A stretch of 49,378 nucleotides of DNA from DATAMF01 sp964472565 (GCA_964472565.1 CAYYNB010000022.1:1-49378), one strand, 5' to 3'. Positions 1 through 8,547 are shown, counted from the stretch's first letter. Translations and numbers: made by a program. The notes: a model not told the origin generated them from the sequence alone.

Positions 1-24
1 CTTTGCGCAGGTCTGAGGGGAAAA

Positions 25-57
25 CTCGCGTCGGGAAAGGGTGTTTGGCGACGCGAG
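25..57 (-). repeat. perfect 9-bp inverted repeat, possible weak terminator
   Basis: CTCGCGTCG at 25-33 pairs perfectly with CGACGCGAG at 49-57 around a 15-nt loop. On the minus strand the stem is followed by only four T residues (21-24), so as a terminator for the leftward glycosyltransferase it would be weak. It lies about 190 bp beyond that gene's stop. Confidence 0.35.
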
Positions 58-135
58 ACGGGAAAAATTGATTAAAGGTGCGGTGTTGTCTGAGATACAG
101 AATAGCACGGATGTTCGAAGATGTATAGTCATTCG

Positions 136-165
136 ATGGTGAACTTGGATGGTGAACTCGGATGG
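136..165. repeat. 13-bp tandem repeat, 2.3 copies
   Basis: ATGGTGAACTTGG (136-148) is followed directly by ATGGTGAACTCGG (149-161) and a partial third copy ATGG (162-165). It sits in non-coding sequence at the left edge. No function is apparent. Confidence 0.6.
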
Positions 166-190
166 CTAATAAAAAATGTATTACAGAGAT

Positions 191-235
191 TCAACGGCCC
201 CGCGGTAAGCTGACGCTCCTACGATGAGCCGTTGA
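191..235 (-). repeat. inverted repeat just downstream of the leftward glycosyltransferase
   Basis: TCAACGGC (191-198) pairs with GCCGTTGA (228-235) over a 29-nt loop. On the minus strand the stem is followed at some distance by six T residues (171-176). This could be a poor terminator for the gene ending at 250, but the long loop and distant T-run make that uncertain. Confidence 0.3.
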
Positions 236-249
236 TCTGTGATCGGGGA

Positions 250-1530
250 TTAGCAGGAACGGGGAAAAACGTGGCGGAGCGCTCCTGCAAAACCGTGGAC
301 ACGGGGCCACAGTTTGACAACGGTGTAGGCCGCCAGGATGAAAACAAAGGGATCGGCGGGGGCACGGTAGCGCGTCGAGGGGTGGAAAACCAGATAGGCG
401 AGGGTGATGGTGATGATGACCGCCACCAGCGGCCCGATCAGGCGTTTGTCGCGCCAGGCCAACCCTAACCCCGCGATGCCTAACAGCAGCAGCGGGCCGA
501 AATAGAGCAGATGTACGGCGCGGGCGACTTTAAAGGCGGTGGTGTGATATTGCAACACGGCATCATCGACCAGATAGGGATCGGGTGGGAGATCGTAGGG
601 CATGATCGAGGGACTCCACAGCACCCAAAACTTGGTCCAGAAGAGATGGGGCCAGTCGCCAGGGTGGTCGCGCAGATAATTGATCGCCTGATCGCGGTGC
701 CAGTTGGCGGTTTCGACCTCGCTCAGGCCAGCGGGCGGCACTTCCAGGCAGTTGACCCACTGGGCATCCCAGCCGCGCGCGAGATAGTCCGCGACACAGG
801 CGTTATTGCCCTGGTGTAAATTGCTGCCGTCGTTGGTGCTGATCAACACAAAGGCATCGTGCAGGCGGATATTACGGATGATCCAGGGCGAGATCACCGC
901 GAGCAGGGCGAGGGCGCTGATCAGGCCGAGGCGGAACGCGGCACGAAAACCTAAATGTTTCCACCACCAGAGCGCCAATAAGGGCAGAATCAGCAGCACG
1001 AGGGTTTTGGTCAGGGCGGCGAGGCCGAACATCAGACCGAGGCCGAGCGCAGCGCGCCAGTTTTGGGCGTCTAATACGCGGTACGAAAGGGCAATTCCAG
1101 CGGTGAGGAACAGGATAAAAATGCCGGTATCGTTGAGGGACACATTCTGAAACAGCAGATAGGGGTAAAGGCCGTAAAAAGCGGACGACAACAACCCGAC
1201 CCAATCGCCGCCGACGCGCCGCCCGATCCAGAAGAGGAGCAGCACGACGATCACATCCAGGGCGATCTGAACGACAGCGACGGAGAGCGGATCGCGCCCG
1301 AACAGCTTATAGACGCCGACCAGGAAATAGGGATAGAGTGGGGGAAGATCGGAGTCGCCGGTGCGATCCTCAAAGCGGGTATAACCGTGTCCCTCCATGA
1401 TATTGACGGCATAGGTATCGTAGCCGGAGGTTTGCAGGGACAGGGTATGACTGAAAAACAGTAAAAAGGCGACCCGTCCGAGAACAGTCGCCAGTACAAT
1501 CAGGGTTAGAAGGCGGCGTACAGTCATCAT
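250..1530 (-). CDS. ArnT/GT39-like membrane glycosyltransferase
   Basis: About 426 residues with roughly ten hydrophobic segments. The first external loop carries acidic residues in SGYDTYAV, followed by DLPPLYPYFLVG. That is the layout of dolichyl-phosphate-mannose transferase/ArnT-like (GT39, GT83) enzymes, which transfer a sugar from a polyprenyl-phosphate donor on the outer face of the membrane. A longer frame upstream has a low-complexity, hydrophilic start that overlaps the divergent promoter, so I start at the ATGATG just before the first membrane helix (TVRRLLTLIVLATVLG). No clear ribosome binding site is visible. It is divergent from the lipoprotein gene at 1621. Donor and acceptor cannot be told from the sequence. 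A second, more distant member of the family lies at 11692. Confidence 0.8.
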   Translation of the reverse strand: MMTVRRLLTLIVLATVLGRVAFLLFFSHTLSLQTSGYDTYAVNIMEGHGYTRFEDRTGDSDLPPLYPYFLVGVYKLFGRDPLSVAVVQIALDVIVVLLLFWIGRRVGGDWVGLLSSAFYGLYPYLLFQNVSLNDTGIFILFLTAGIALSYRVLDAQNWRAALGLGLMFGLAALTKTLVLLILPLLALWWWKHLGFRAAFRLGLISALALLAVISPWIIRNIRLHDAFVLISTNDGSNLHQGNNACVADYLARGWDAQWVNCLEVPPAGLSEVETANWHRDQAINYLRDHPGDWPHLFWTKFWVLWSPSIMPYDLPPDPYLVDDAVLQYHTTAFKVARAVHLLYFGPLLLLGIAGLGLAWRDKRLIGPLVAVIITITLAYLVFHPSTRYRAPADPFVFILAAYTVVKLWPRVHGFAGALRHVFPRSC

Positions 1531-1569
1531 TTGTCTGGAATCAGGTGGCGAAAAATAAAAAATGTCGAG

Positions 1570-1598
1570 TTCGCATTGTACCGTGAAATCGCTACAAT
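1570..1598 (+). promoter_or_regulatory. sigma70-type promoter for the lipoprotein-pfk operon
   Basis: TTCGCA (1570-1575), a 17-bp spacer and TACAAT (1593-1598). The -35 matches consensus at four of six bases and the -10 at five of six. The predicted start of transcription lies about 15 nt before the ATG at 1621. Confidence 0.55.
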
Positions 1599-1620
1599 CG
1601 CAGGAAACGGACAGGTGGCT

Positions 1621-2082
1621 ATGATACGACGATGGCTGGTAGTAGTGGGCGTAGGGCTGACACTGGTGGCCGGATGTACGCTGCAAACCGGGGAAAAGGC
1701 CGATCCTGAGACGATCTCACGCGACGATGTGGCGGGGATGCTGGCCGAGGTCCGGGCGGATCAGGCGTCGGCGTTAGCCTTTTGGGACCGGATTATTTTG
1801 GGGGAAAGTGTGAGCTGCCAGGAGTATATGGTGGTTCCAGGCGAGTTTGGGCTGTCCAGCGAAGACCGGGCGGCGCACCCCGAAGCGGAGGCGGTGGTGG
1901 ATCAGATCAACCTGGCGGCGCAGGCGCTGCAAATGTCGGCGGCGTATTGGGATGCGGAATGCGCGGATGGGCGAAGCGCCGTACCACTGGAGACCGCGCG
2001 GGCGGGCCGTGTTCATGCATTGGCAGCGGGAAAATCTTTGGACGAGGCGGCGCGGCTGTTGGCCGAGTGGCCGCAAGAATAA
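1621..2082 (+). CDS. small predicted lipoprotein
   Basis: 153 residues beginning MIRRWLVVVGVGLTLVAGC. This is a type II signal peptide with a short basic n-region, a hydrophobic core and a lipobox (V-A-G-C, Cys19), so the mature protein should be a lipid-anchored external protein. The remainder is mostly helical, Ala/Glu/Asp-rich, with extra cysteines in SCQEYM and DAECADG that could form a disulfide. I do not recognise a family. A frame extends further upstream to 1531 but would run through the promoter. The gene is 9 bp from pfkA and probably cotranscribed with it. Confidence 0.7.
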   Translation: MIRRWLVVVGVGLTLVAGCTLQTGEKADPETISRDDVAGMLAEVRADQASALAFWDRIILGESVSCQEYMVVPGEFGLSSEDRAAHPEAEAVVDQINLAAQALQMSAAYWDAECADGRSAVPLETARAGRVHALAAGKSLDEAARLLAEWPQE

Positions 2083-2091
2083 GGGGCGGAA

Positions 2092-3213
2092 ATGGCAAAA
2101 CATATTGGTATTTTGACAGCAGGAGGAGACAGCCCTGGTTTGAACGCGGCAATTCGCGGCGTGGGCAAAGCGGCGCTGCGGTCGTATCGGATGACTGTCA
2201 CGGGTGTGCGGGCCGGGTTGCGCGGGGTGATGGAAAACCGGACCGAACCGCTGGACAGCTCGGCATTGTCGGGGATTCTGACGCTGGGGGGGACGATTCT
2301 GGGGACCAGCCGCGACAAACCGCATAAAATGCCGATGGGCGATGAACTGCTGGATATGACGGATGTGATCATCGCCAACTATCACAAGCATAACCTGGAT
2401 GCGCTGGTGTGTCTGGGCGGCGGGGGTACGCAAAAAAGCGCTTACCGGCTGATGCAAAAAGGACTAAATATCGTCACGCTGCCCAAAACGATTGATAATG
2501 ATGTGGCGATGACAGATGTGACTTTTGGCTTCGATACGGCGCTGGGCATTGCGACGGAAGCGATTGACCGCCTGCACAGCACCGCCCACAGCCATCACCG
2601 AATTATTGTGGTGGAGATTATGGGGCATAACGCGGGATGGCTGGCCCTGGGCGCAGGGATTGCCGGGGGCGCGGATGTGATTCTGATCCCTGAGATTCCG
2701 TATGATGTCAATAAAGTGGCCGATTCGATTCTGGAACGGAGCCGGGGCGGGCGCGGATTTAGTATCGTGGCAGTGTCGGAAGGCGCAATGGCAAAAGAAG
2801 ACGCAGAAGCTATTGATGCAGTCAGACAAAAAATTCAAACGGCGGAACATAAACAGGAACGGCGTGCGGCTGAAGCTGAACTGGCGACCCTGCAAGCGGC
2901 GCAAGTGGATCATACCGTACGGCTGGCGCGTCAGTTGGAAGCGCTGACCCGGTTGGAGTCACGCGTGACCATTCTGGGGTATCTTCAGCGGGGCGGGGCA
3001 CCCTCATCGGCGGATCGACTGCTGGCGACCCGGTTGGGCACGACGGCGGCTCAATTGGTTAACGAGGGCGTTTTTGGGGTGATGGTGGCGTCGCGCGGGG
3101 ATGGATGCGTCCCGGTGCCATTGGAACAAGTAGCCGGGAACCTGAAAAAAGTGCCGCTGGATCATCCCTGGATTACGAGCGCACAGCAAATTGGAACGAA
3201 TATGGGAGATTAA
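2092..3213 (+). CDS. pfkA: 6-phosphofructokinase (PfkA family)
   Basis: 373 residues with the PfkA core. GGDSPGLNA (11-19) is the nucleotide loop, PKTIDND (131-137) carries the catalytic Asp, and MGHNAGW (177-183) and PEIPYD (200-205) are substrate-binding segments. It phosphorylates fructose 6-phosphate to the 1,6-bisphosphate in glycolysis. Two positions differ from the E. coli ATP enzyme. The metal-binding GGDGS loop reads GGGGT (109-113), so the Asp equivalent to Asp103 is Gly. Gly124 is replaced by Lys132, a residue usual in PPi-linked enzymes. Gly at the 104 equivalent nevertheless favours ATP. The phosphoryl donor is therefore not settled. A charged insertion (about 237-275) lengthens the protein beyond the usual 320 residues. 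SD-like GGGGCGG precedes the ATG. Confidence 0.9.
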   Translation: MAKHIGILTAGGDSPGLNAAIRGVGKAALRSYRMTVTGVRAGLRGVMENRTEPLDSSALSGILTLGGTILGTSRDKPHKMPMGDELLDMTDVIIANYHKHNLDALVCLGGGGTQKSAYRLMQKGLNIVTLPKTIDNDVAMTDVTFGFDTALGIATEAIDRLHSTAHSHHRIIVVEIMGHNAGWLALGAGIAGGADVILIPEIPYDVNKVADSILERSRGGRGFSIVAVSEGAMAKEDAEAIDAVRQKIQTAEHKQERRAAEAELATLQAAQVDHTVRLARQLEALTRLESRVTILGYLQRGGAPSSADRLLATRLGTTAAQLVNEGVFGVMVASRGDGCVPVPLEQVAGNLKKVPLDHPWITSAQQIGTNMGD

Positions 3214-3219
3214 CAGAGT

Positions 3220-4569
3220 ATGCGACGAATAGCCCTGAGACGAACCTCACCCCCTCGATGCGTAAGGCGCAATCACTGGGTGTATTGTGTCATTTTGGCG
3301 GTTTTGCTGGCGGCGTGTGGTTCGAGCGAAAAAAGTGATACGGGCAAAAAGCAGGCGACGCTTCAACCGACACTGAACGCGGTTGTCGCGACGCCCCGGC
3401 CTACGTTCTGGCCGACGGCGGACGCCACCGGAACCGCCAGCGTATCAGGCATTACAGAAACTCCAATCGTCCCTACCGAAGCGCCCACCCTGGACCTGTC
3501 AGCGGCGATCACGCTGGAGGGGTATGCACTCGGACCGGAAAACGCGAGTCTGACGGTGGTGATGTATGGGGATTTTCAGTGCGAACTGTGCGCCCGGTAT
3601 GCGCGCGATCTGGAAGTGCTGCGCAACCGCTACCCGGATCGCGTGCGGTTGATCTGGCGGCATCTGCCCGATACGCGGGCGTATGATAAATCGGCGCTGG
3701 CGCTGCAAGCCAGCGAAGCTGCTGCCGCGCAGAATAAATTCTGGGAGATGCACGATCAACTGTTCACGCATCAAAGCGAATGGCTGGCGCAAACCCCGGA
3801 TCAGTTCCGCGTGACGCTCAGCCAATACGCGATCCTGGTGGGGCTGGACCTGACGCGGTTTGACGAGGAAATGTACAGCAAGCAGTACGAGCCGATCATT
3901 ACCACCGCGCAGCAGGATGCCGCGATTCTGGGCATTGCTGCGCCGCCAGTGCTGTTGTTCAACGGGATTCCCTATACGGGGAGCGACGATCTGAACGGGT
4001 TTGATGAGGCGGCACAGTTGGCGTTTCTGGAAGCTCGATTCTTCGATCATGCGCCGGATATCACGATTGATCCTGAGAAAAATTACCGGGCGACGATTGT
4101 TACTGAAAAGGGGAATATCGTAATCGATCTATTCCCGCGCGATGCGGTGGTGGCGGTGAATAACTTCATCTTTTTGGCGCAGAATGGATGGTATGACAAT
4201 ATCACGTTCCATTATGTGCTGCCGGGATTCATCGCGCAGACGGGCGATCCGAGCGGGACCGGGCGCGGTATGCCGGGCTATACGATTCCTGATGAGAATT
4301 TTAACGGCCTGACTTTTGACCGGGCCGGACTGGTGGCGATGGCCCGGACGCAAGGTGTCGCTAACAGCGCGGGGAGCCAATTTTTTATCACGCTGGCACC
4401 GCTGCATCCTGAGGAAGAATGGAACGGAAAATACACGATCTTCGGCGTGGTGGTCGAAGGAATGGACGTGGTCCAAAGCCTGACGCCGCGCAATGCCTAT
4501 GATCCGATCCGGTTCCCGAACCCGGCACCGGGGGACAAGGTGATCACCATTACGATTGAGGAGTCTTAG
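3220..4569 (+). CDS. DsbA-like thioredoxin plus cyclophilin fusion lipoprotein
   Basis: 449 residues. A long basic n-region and hydrophobic core end in a lipobox (LLAAC, Cys33), followed by a Thr/Pro-rich linker (about 40-90). A DsbA-like thioredoxin fold (about 95-275) has the redox pair C121-E-L-C124 and a cis-Pro region at APPV (241-244). A cyclophilin-type peptidyl-prolyl isomerase domain (about 288-448) contains FHYVLPGFIAQTGDPSGTGR and GSQFFIT. The predicted role is extracytoplasmic disulfide exchange combined with prolyl isomerisation on secreted proteins. In the cyclophilin motif the catalytic Arg (Arg55 of human CypA, normally FHR) is Tyr332, so isomerase activity may be lost and the domain could act as a binding or chaperone module. 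The gene starts 6 bp after pfkA. Confidence 0.85.
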   Translation: MRRIALRRTSPPRCVRRNHWVYCVILAVLLAACGSSEKSDTGKKQATLQPTLNAVVATPRPTFWPTADATGTASVSGITETPIVPTEAPTLDLSAAITLEGYALGPENASLTVVMYGDFQCELCARYARDLEVLRNRYPDRVRLIWRHLPDTRAYDKSALALQASEAAAAQNKFWEMHDQLFTHQSEWLAQTPDQFRVTLSQYAILVGLDLTRFDEEMYSKQYEPIITTAQQDAAILGIAAPPVLLFNGIPYTGSDDLNGFDEAAQLAFLEARFFDHAPDITIDPEKNYRATIVTEKGNIVIDLFPRDAVVAVNNFIFLAQNGWYDNITFHYVLPGFIAQTGDPSGTGRGMPGYTIPDENFNGLTFDRAGLVAMARTQGVANSAGSQFFITLAPLHPEEEWNGKYTIFGVVVEGMDVVQSLTPRNAYDPIRFPNPAPGDKVITITIEES

Positions 4570-4571
4570 GT

Positions 4572-5453
4572 ATGGTGCTGGCGGGGGTGGTGTGGCTGGT
4601 CAGCGTGGCGCTGATCGTGGCATTGGCACTCGGATTCGCGGCGACAGTCCCGATGATGCGGCGGCGGATACCGGACGAGCCGGATCACCCCACGCTGCAC
4701 GGGATGTCGTGCAATGCGGCGGAATTTTTCAGCCGGGAAGACCAGACCAAACTCGGAGGGTGGTGGATTCCGGCACCCACAGGCACAGTACACGGCACGA
4801 TTATCGTGTGTCCAGGGCAGAACGGCAGCCTGGATAAAGATATTCCGCAGGTCAAACCGCTGCATGATGCCGGATTCAATGTGTTGATGTTTGATTTTCG
4901 GGCACATGGGAAGTCCGCTGGGCAGTTGGTGTCGTTGGGGGTGCTGGAACAATTCGATCTGCTGGGCGCGCTGGATTATGTGCAGCAGATACACGGCGCG
5001 GAGCAGGTGGGCGTGATGGGATTCAGTATGGGCGCAGGGGTGGCCTTGATGACTGCGGCGCAGGACGCGCGGATCGCGGCGCTGGTCGTGGACGGCGCGT
5101 ATCCCAGGCTGGCGGGACTGCTAACGGCCTGGGGGCGGATGCGCGGTATTCCGCTGGTGGCGGCGCGAGGATTGGCATGGGTGATGCTGCTGATCGGGTC
5201 GCTGCGGGTACGCTACCAGCTTTATCGCGCGAATCCGGCGGATGTGATTGCCAAAGTCAAGGTGCCGACGCTGTTTATTCACGGCGAGGCGGATCCGTTT
5301 GTCAGCACAGAGGAAGTTCAAAAACTAGTCAAGGCTGCCGCCGGACCAACCGAATTGTGGTGTGTGGCGGGGGCCGAACACCGCGAAGCGTACACGCTGC
5401 ACAGGGACGACTATAACCAGCGAATCACGGCGTGGTTTGCACGGTTCCTATGA
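4572..5453 (+). CDS. membrane-anchored alpha/beta hydrolase
   Basis: 293 residues. One N-terminal transmembrane helix (about 4-26) is followed by an alpha/beta hydrolase domain of the DUF/BAAT-like type. Visible features are an oxyanion region at CPGQNGS, the nucleophile elbow GFSMG (Ser152), an acid at HGEADPF (Asp241) and the base in GAEHREAY (His270). The substrate is unknown; an esterase or peptidase-like role is plausible. It begins 2 bp after the preceding stop, so the two are translationally close. Its last six bases overlap the 3' end of the convergent phosphatase gene. Confidence 0.8.
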   Translation: MVLAGVVWLVSVALIVALALGFAATVPMMRRRIPDEPDHPTLHGMSCNAAEFFSREDQTKLGGWWIPAPTGTVHGTIIVCPGQNGSLDKDIPQVKPLHDAGFNVLMFDFRAHGKSAGQLVSLGVLEQFDLLGALDYVQQIHGAEQVGVMGFSMGAGVALMTAAQDARIAALVVDGAYPRLAGLLTAWGRMRGIPLVAARGLAWVMLLIGSLRVRYQLYRANPADVIAKVKVPTLFIHGEADPFVSTEEVQKLVKAAAGPTELWCVAGAEHREAYTLHRDDYNQRITAWFARFL

Positions 5454-5933
5454 AATTTCTTTACGGCGCATCCAGGCGAAAATATCGGCGAGGGTGTAGG
5501 ACAGGTGGTAGTGTGTTAACAACGAAAGCCACATCTGAAAATGGGGCGTGGCGACGGGGTGGGTCAGGCGCAGAATTTGAAACGCCTGCTGAAGATCGTA
5601 ATTGCGCTCCAGCATATAAGCCAGCACAAAGGTCGAGGAGCGGCTGATGCCTGCGCCGCACATTACCAGCACTTTGTTCCCGGCATCCACCTGTTTCACA
5701 ATAAAGTCAACCCCGCGCCGCAGCACCGACAAGGGGATAAATTCGCCGTCGTTCAATGAATTTTCCAGAGTGATAAAATCGGGGGGGAAGTAGGGCTGGT
5801 CCATATATAACTTCAACACCCACAGCAGATGATCAGCGCGCAGTTGATCGGCGTAGAGCGTGGCACGCCAACCCGAAATATACACGCCATCCACCACATG
5901 ATCGACCGGTGGATCGGATTCCGCATCGGTCAT
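5448..5933 (-). CDS. dual-specificity protein phosphatase, copy 2
   Basis: 161 residues, the size of a stand-alone DSP domain. The PTP loop is VMCGAGISRSS, with nucleophile Cys92 and phosphate-binding Arg98. A general acid is likely Asp62 in the NDGEF loop. The His that normally precedes the catalytic Cys is Met91. It hydrolyses phospho-Tyr/Ser/Thr or possibly a phosphorylated small molecule. Its start overlaps the stop of the homologous upstream gene by 4 bp (ATGA), so the pair is translationally coupled. They share openings such as HVVDGVYISGW and HVLDGVYISGW and clearly arose by duplication. Confidence 0.85.
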   Translation of the reverse strand: MTDAESDPPVDHVVDGVYISGWRATLYADQLRADHLLWVLKLYMDQPYFPPDFITLENSLNDGEFIPLSVLRRGVDFIVKQVDAGNKVLVMCGAGISRSSTFVLAYMLERNYDLQQAFQILRLTHPVATPHFQMWLSLLTHYHLSYTLADIFAWMRRKEIS

Positions 5934-6433
5934 GGAGACCCCCTTTCGTCACGACGCATCCAGACCAGCGCATCGTCTACGGTATAGTTTAAATTGAAAT
6001 AACGGATAAGGGACTCCCATAAAATAGGGTGAGGGGTGGCCTGATAGTGCCGTTCGCGCAGCAGGCGGAAGGCATCGGGGAGGGGGTAGCCACGTGATAC
6101 CAGATAGGCCAGCACAAAGGTGGCCGAACGGTTCACACCGCGCGCGCACATGACCAACACGGGTTGGGGCGGATGTGCCTGAACGTGACTGCGAATAAAA
6201 TCGAGGCCGCGCTCAATTGTTGCATGGTGCAGGGAATCGGCGTCGGTGATGGGCAGATCGAGCGTGTTAAAATCGGGGGGGAAGTGACGCGGTAGCTCGC
6301 CGTAAAGTTTTAAGACGTTGACAATTCCCGCCTGGCGCAAATAACCAGCAAACTGGGTCGCCTGCCAGCCGGAAATGTACACGCCGTCCAGTACGTGATC
6401 GATGTGCAGCGCTTTGGGTAATTCAAGCGCCAT
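5930..6433 (-). CDS. dual-specificity protein phosphatase, copy 1
   Basis: 167 residues. The signature loop VMCARGVNRS holds Cys96 and Arg102, and the acid is likely Asp64 or Asp66 in the PITDADS loop. As in the downstream paralogue, Met replaces the usual His before the Cys. The cytosolic phosphatase substrate is unknown. It follows the ABC permease gene by 18 bp on the same strand, so it probably belongs to the natAB-like operon. Pairing of two phosphatases suggests regulation of a phosphorylated target, possibly one of the Hanks kinase targets elsewhere in the window, but nothing here ties them directly. Confidence 0.85.
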   Translation of the reverse strand: MALELPKALHIDHVLDGVYISGWQATQFAGYLRQAGIVNVLKLYGELPRHFPPDFNTLDLPITDADSLHHATIERGLDFIRSHVQAHPPQPVLVMCARGVNRSATFVLAYLVSRGYPLPDAFRLLRERHYQATPHPILWESLIRYFNLNYTVDDALVWMRRDERGSP

Positions 6434-6451
6434 CTGGTACTGCCCCCTGAA

Positions 6452-7711
6452 CTATTGTAATCCGCGGGTGAGTGACCATTCCTTATTGAATACCCAGGCC
6501 GCTAATCCAACGCTGGCCGCTGCGTACAGGATGCCGGTGGAGACGTTGATCAGCAAGCCGCCCGTAGACAGGGTATTACTAAACAGATCGCGGATACATA
6601 CTATTGTACCAAAAAATGGGATTCCGTAAACCAAGCTGGGAACAGACGCCGGCAAACTGAAAATGGTCAGCAGGATGCTGGCGGGAAGACCTAATTGGGT
6701 CAGGACCATAAACAGGTTGGCTTCGCGGTAATTGGCGGCGCGGGCACACCAGGCCATCACCAGCCCGTTGAGCGCGATAATAAACGGTACGACCAGAATA
6801 ACCAGGGCGGCGACCAATCCCAACACCCCGCTGCCATTTTTCAACAACAGGTCGAGCATATCGCCGGTGCCCATTGATTCCGATTCGAGCAGTTTGGGAG
6901 CCGTTGCACTAAAGGCATTGAGCACAATGCCCTCGGTCAGCCACAGACTCATGACGGCCAGCGACGCGATAAACACGACGGTCAGCTTCCCCAATACAAT
7001 CCCGATGCGGCTGGCGGGCGTGACGAGCAGGTTTTCAATCGTCTGACGCTCTTTTTCGCCCACTGTTGTATCGAGGATCAGGCCCATGCCGCCGCCAATC
7101 AGCCAGGAGGTGACGGCCAGCGGGAGAAAGATGGTCGCCAGGATGTTACCGTCCTCATCTTCGTCGTCGGCCACAACGGAACCCGTCGCGCGGCGTTCTT
7201 CGTTGATGGTGATCGGATTCAGCCAGTCGCGGGTCAGCCCTTGATCGGATAAGCGCTGATCAAGCAGGGTGTCCCGATAGTCATCCAGTACACTGCGCAC
7301 GGCCCCTTTGGCAAGGAAGGAGATCACCGAATTGTCGTGGGTGGTCATCTGGATGGAAGCGGTTTCGCCACTGGTGAGCTTGGCCTGAAAATCGTCCGGG
7401 ATGGTGATCACGATCATGGCATCGCCAAAGGGATCGGCGTACGGGTCGGAGGGTGGATCAACCAGATAGGTGCCCTCGTCGTTTTCGAACTGCTGCACGA
7501 GATCGGGGGCCGCACTGCCGTTTTCGATCCAGACCGGGAAGCCTTCTTCGGCGATACGGATCGCCTGGGTGCCCACAAATAACCCGGCACACACCGCGAG
7601 GCCGGGCAGGATGATCGGCGGGGCGAACAGCCAGAACAAGGAGCGTTTGTCGCGCAGGAGTTCGCGCAGTTCTTTTCGCAGAACGATCCGGTATACTTTG
7701 CGCCAGTTCAC
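6452..7711 (-). CDS. ABC-2 type transporter permease, NatB-like
   Basis: 419 residues. A cytosolic start (RIVLRKELRELLRDKRSLFW) leads into a first membrane helix (about 26-48), a large external domain (about 50-185), and then five or more helices between 185 and 410. The motif EKERQTIENLLVTPAS after the second helix is characteristic of NatB/ABC-2 permeases. The partner ATPase overlaps by 4 bp upstream. By family, it would export sodium, a drug or an antibiotic-like compound. An Asp/Glu-rich stretch (VADDEDEDG) just before the second helix faces outside. The substrate cannot be deduced. Confidence 0.82.
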   Translation of the reverse strand: MNWRKVYRIVLRKELRELLRDKRSLFWLFAPPIILPGLAVCAGLFVGTQAIRIAEEGFPVWIENGSAAPDLVQQFENDEGTYLVDPPSDPYADPFGDAMIVITIPDDFQAKLTSGETASIQMTTHDNSVISFLAKGAVRSVLDDYRDTLLDQRLSDQGLTRDWLNPITINEERRATGSVVADDEDEDGNILATIFLPLAVTSWLIGGGMGLILDTTVGEKERQTIENLLVTPASRIGIVLGKLTVVFIASLAVMSLWLTEGIVLNAFSATAPKLLESESMGTGDMLDLLLKNGSGVLGLVAALVILVVPFIIALNGLVMAWCARAANYREANLFMVLTQLGLPASILLTIFSLPASVPSLVYGIPFFGTIVCIRDLFSNTLSTGGLLINVSTGILYAAASVGLAAWVFNKEWSLTRGLQ

Positions 7712-8484
7712 TGTCGTTTGCCCCTTCGTTTTTCCAGCGCTTCACGTTCGGCCTCTTCGAGCAGCGCTTTGGCCCCGATGATCTCGATAAAAGCGGTTTC
7801 CAGGCTGTCCGCCTGATATTTTTCGGTTAATTCCTGCGGGGTGCCCTCTTCGAGAATCGTACCGCGATGCACCACCGCGACCCGGTCGCACAGACGCTCC
7901 ACTTCATCCATGTGATGGGTACTCATCAGCACACAGCGCCCCTGTGACTGGAAGCGGCGGATGATCTCGCGCACGGCCCGCGTGCTGACGACATCCAGGC
8001 CCTGCGTCGGCTCGTCCAGGATGACGTTGGGCGGGTTGTGGATGAGGGCCATCGCCATCACGACTTTGCGGATCATGCCGCGCGAAAAACCCTGCGCTCG
8101 GCGGTCTGCAAAATCGCGCATATCCAGCGCTTCGATCAGCTCATTGATCTGCTGTTCCAGTCCGGCACCATCCAACCCGTGCAGGTTGCCGACATAACGC
8201 AGGTGTTCGCGGGTGGTGGAATGGGCATACAGCCCTGCGCTCTCGACCAGAATCCCCAGGTTGGTACGTACCAAGTCTTTGTGGGTGTGGATGTCGTAGC
8301 CGTTGATACGTGCGGTTCCAGATGAGGGTTGGATGACGGTGGAGAGCATGCGGAGGGTGGTGGTTTTGCCCGCGCCGTTGGGACCCAACAGCCCAAAAAC
8401 TTCACCTTCACGGGCGGTGAAAGTGACATCGCGGACGGCTTCGAATTTTTTGAACGACTTGGCGAGATGGATGGCTTCGATCAT
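7708..8484 (-). CDS. ABC transporter ATP-binding protein, NatA-like
   Basis: 258 residues from the ATG at 8484. An in-frame extension upstream to 8529 has no ribosome binding site and lies in the terminator of the upstream gene. Walker A is GPNGAGKT (34-41), the signature region is GFSRGMIRKV in place of LSGGQ, Walker B is NVILDEPTQGLD, and the switch His is in STHHMDE. The close match of the signature to NatA/CcmA-type ATPases supports an ABC-2 exporter. It overlaps the permease start by 4 bp. Confidence 0.88.
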   Translation of the reverse strand: MIEAIHLAKSFKKFEAVRDVTFTAREGEVFGLLGPNGAGKTTTLRMLSTVIQPSSGTARINGYDIHTHKDLVRTNLGILVESAGLYAHSTTREHLRYVGNLHGLDGAGLEQQINELIEALDMRDFADRRAQGFSRGMIRKVVMAMALIHNPPNVILDEPTQGLDVVSTRAVREIIRRFQSQGRCVLMSTHHMDEVERLCDRVAVVHRGTILEEGTPQELTEKYQADSLETAFIEIIGAKALLEEAEREALEKRRGKRQ

Positions 8485-8516
8485 AAGTGGACGCAAACCA
8501 GTTTTACAAAATAACC

Positions 8517-8540
8517 CAGGGCGCAGCACGCTACGCCCTG
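8517..8540 (-). terminator. candidate intrinsic terminator after ychF
   Basis: CAGGGCG (8517-8523) pairs with CGCCCTG (8534-8540) around a 10-nt loop. On the minus strand it is followed by a T-rich tract (ggttattttg). It lies 8 bp past the ychF stop and separates ychF from the downstream ABC transporter genes. Confidence 0.5.
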
Positions 8541-8547
8541 ACCGTTG

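Noticed and set aside
1774..2457. 227-codon minus-strand frame across the lipoprotein and pfkA starts.
   Set aside because: Composition is dominated by Arg, Gln, Pro and His, with no motif. It overlaps two supported genes and a promoter-proximal region.
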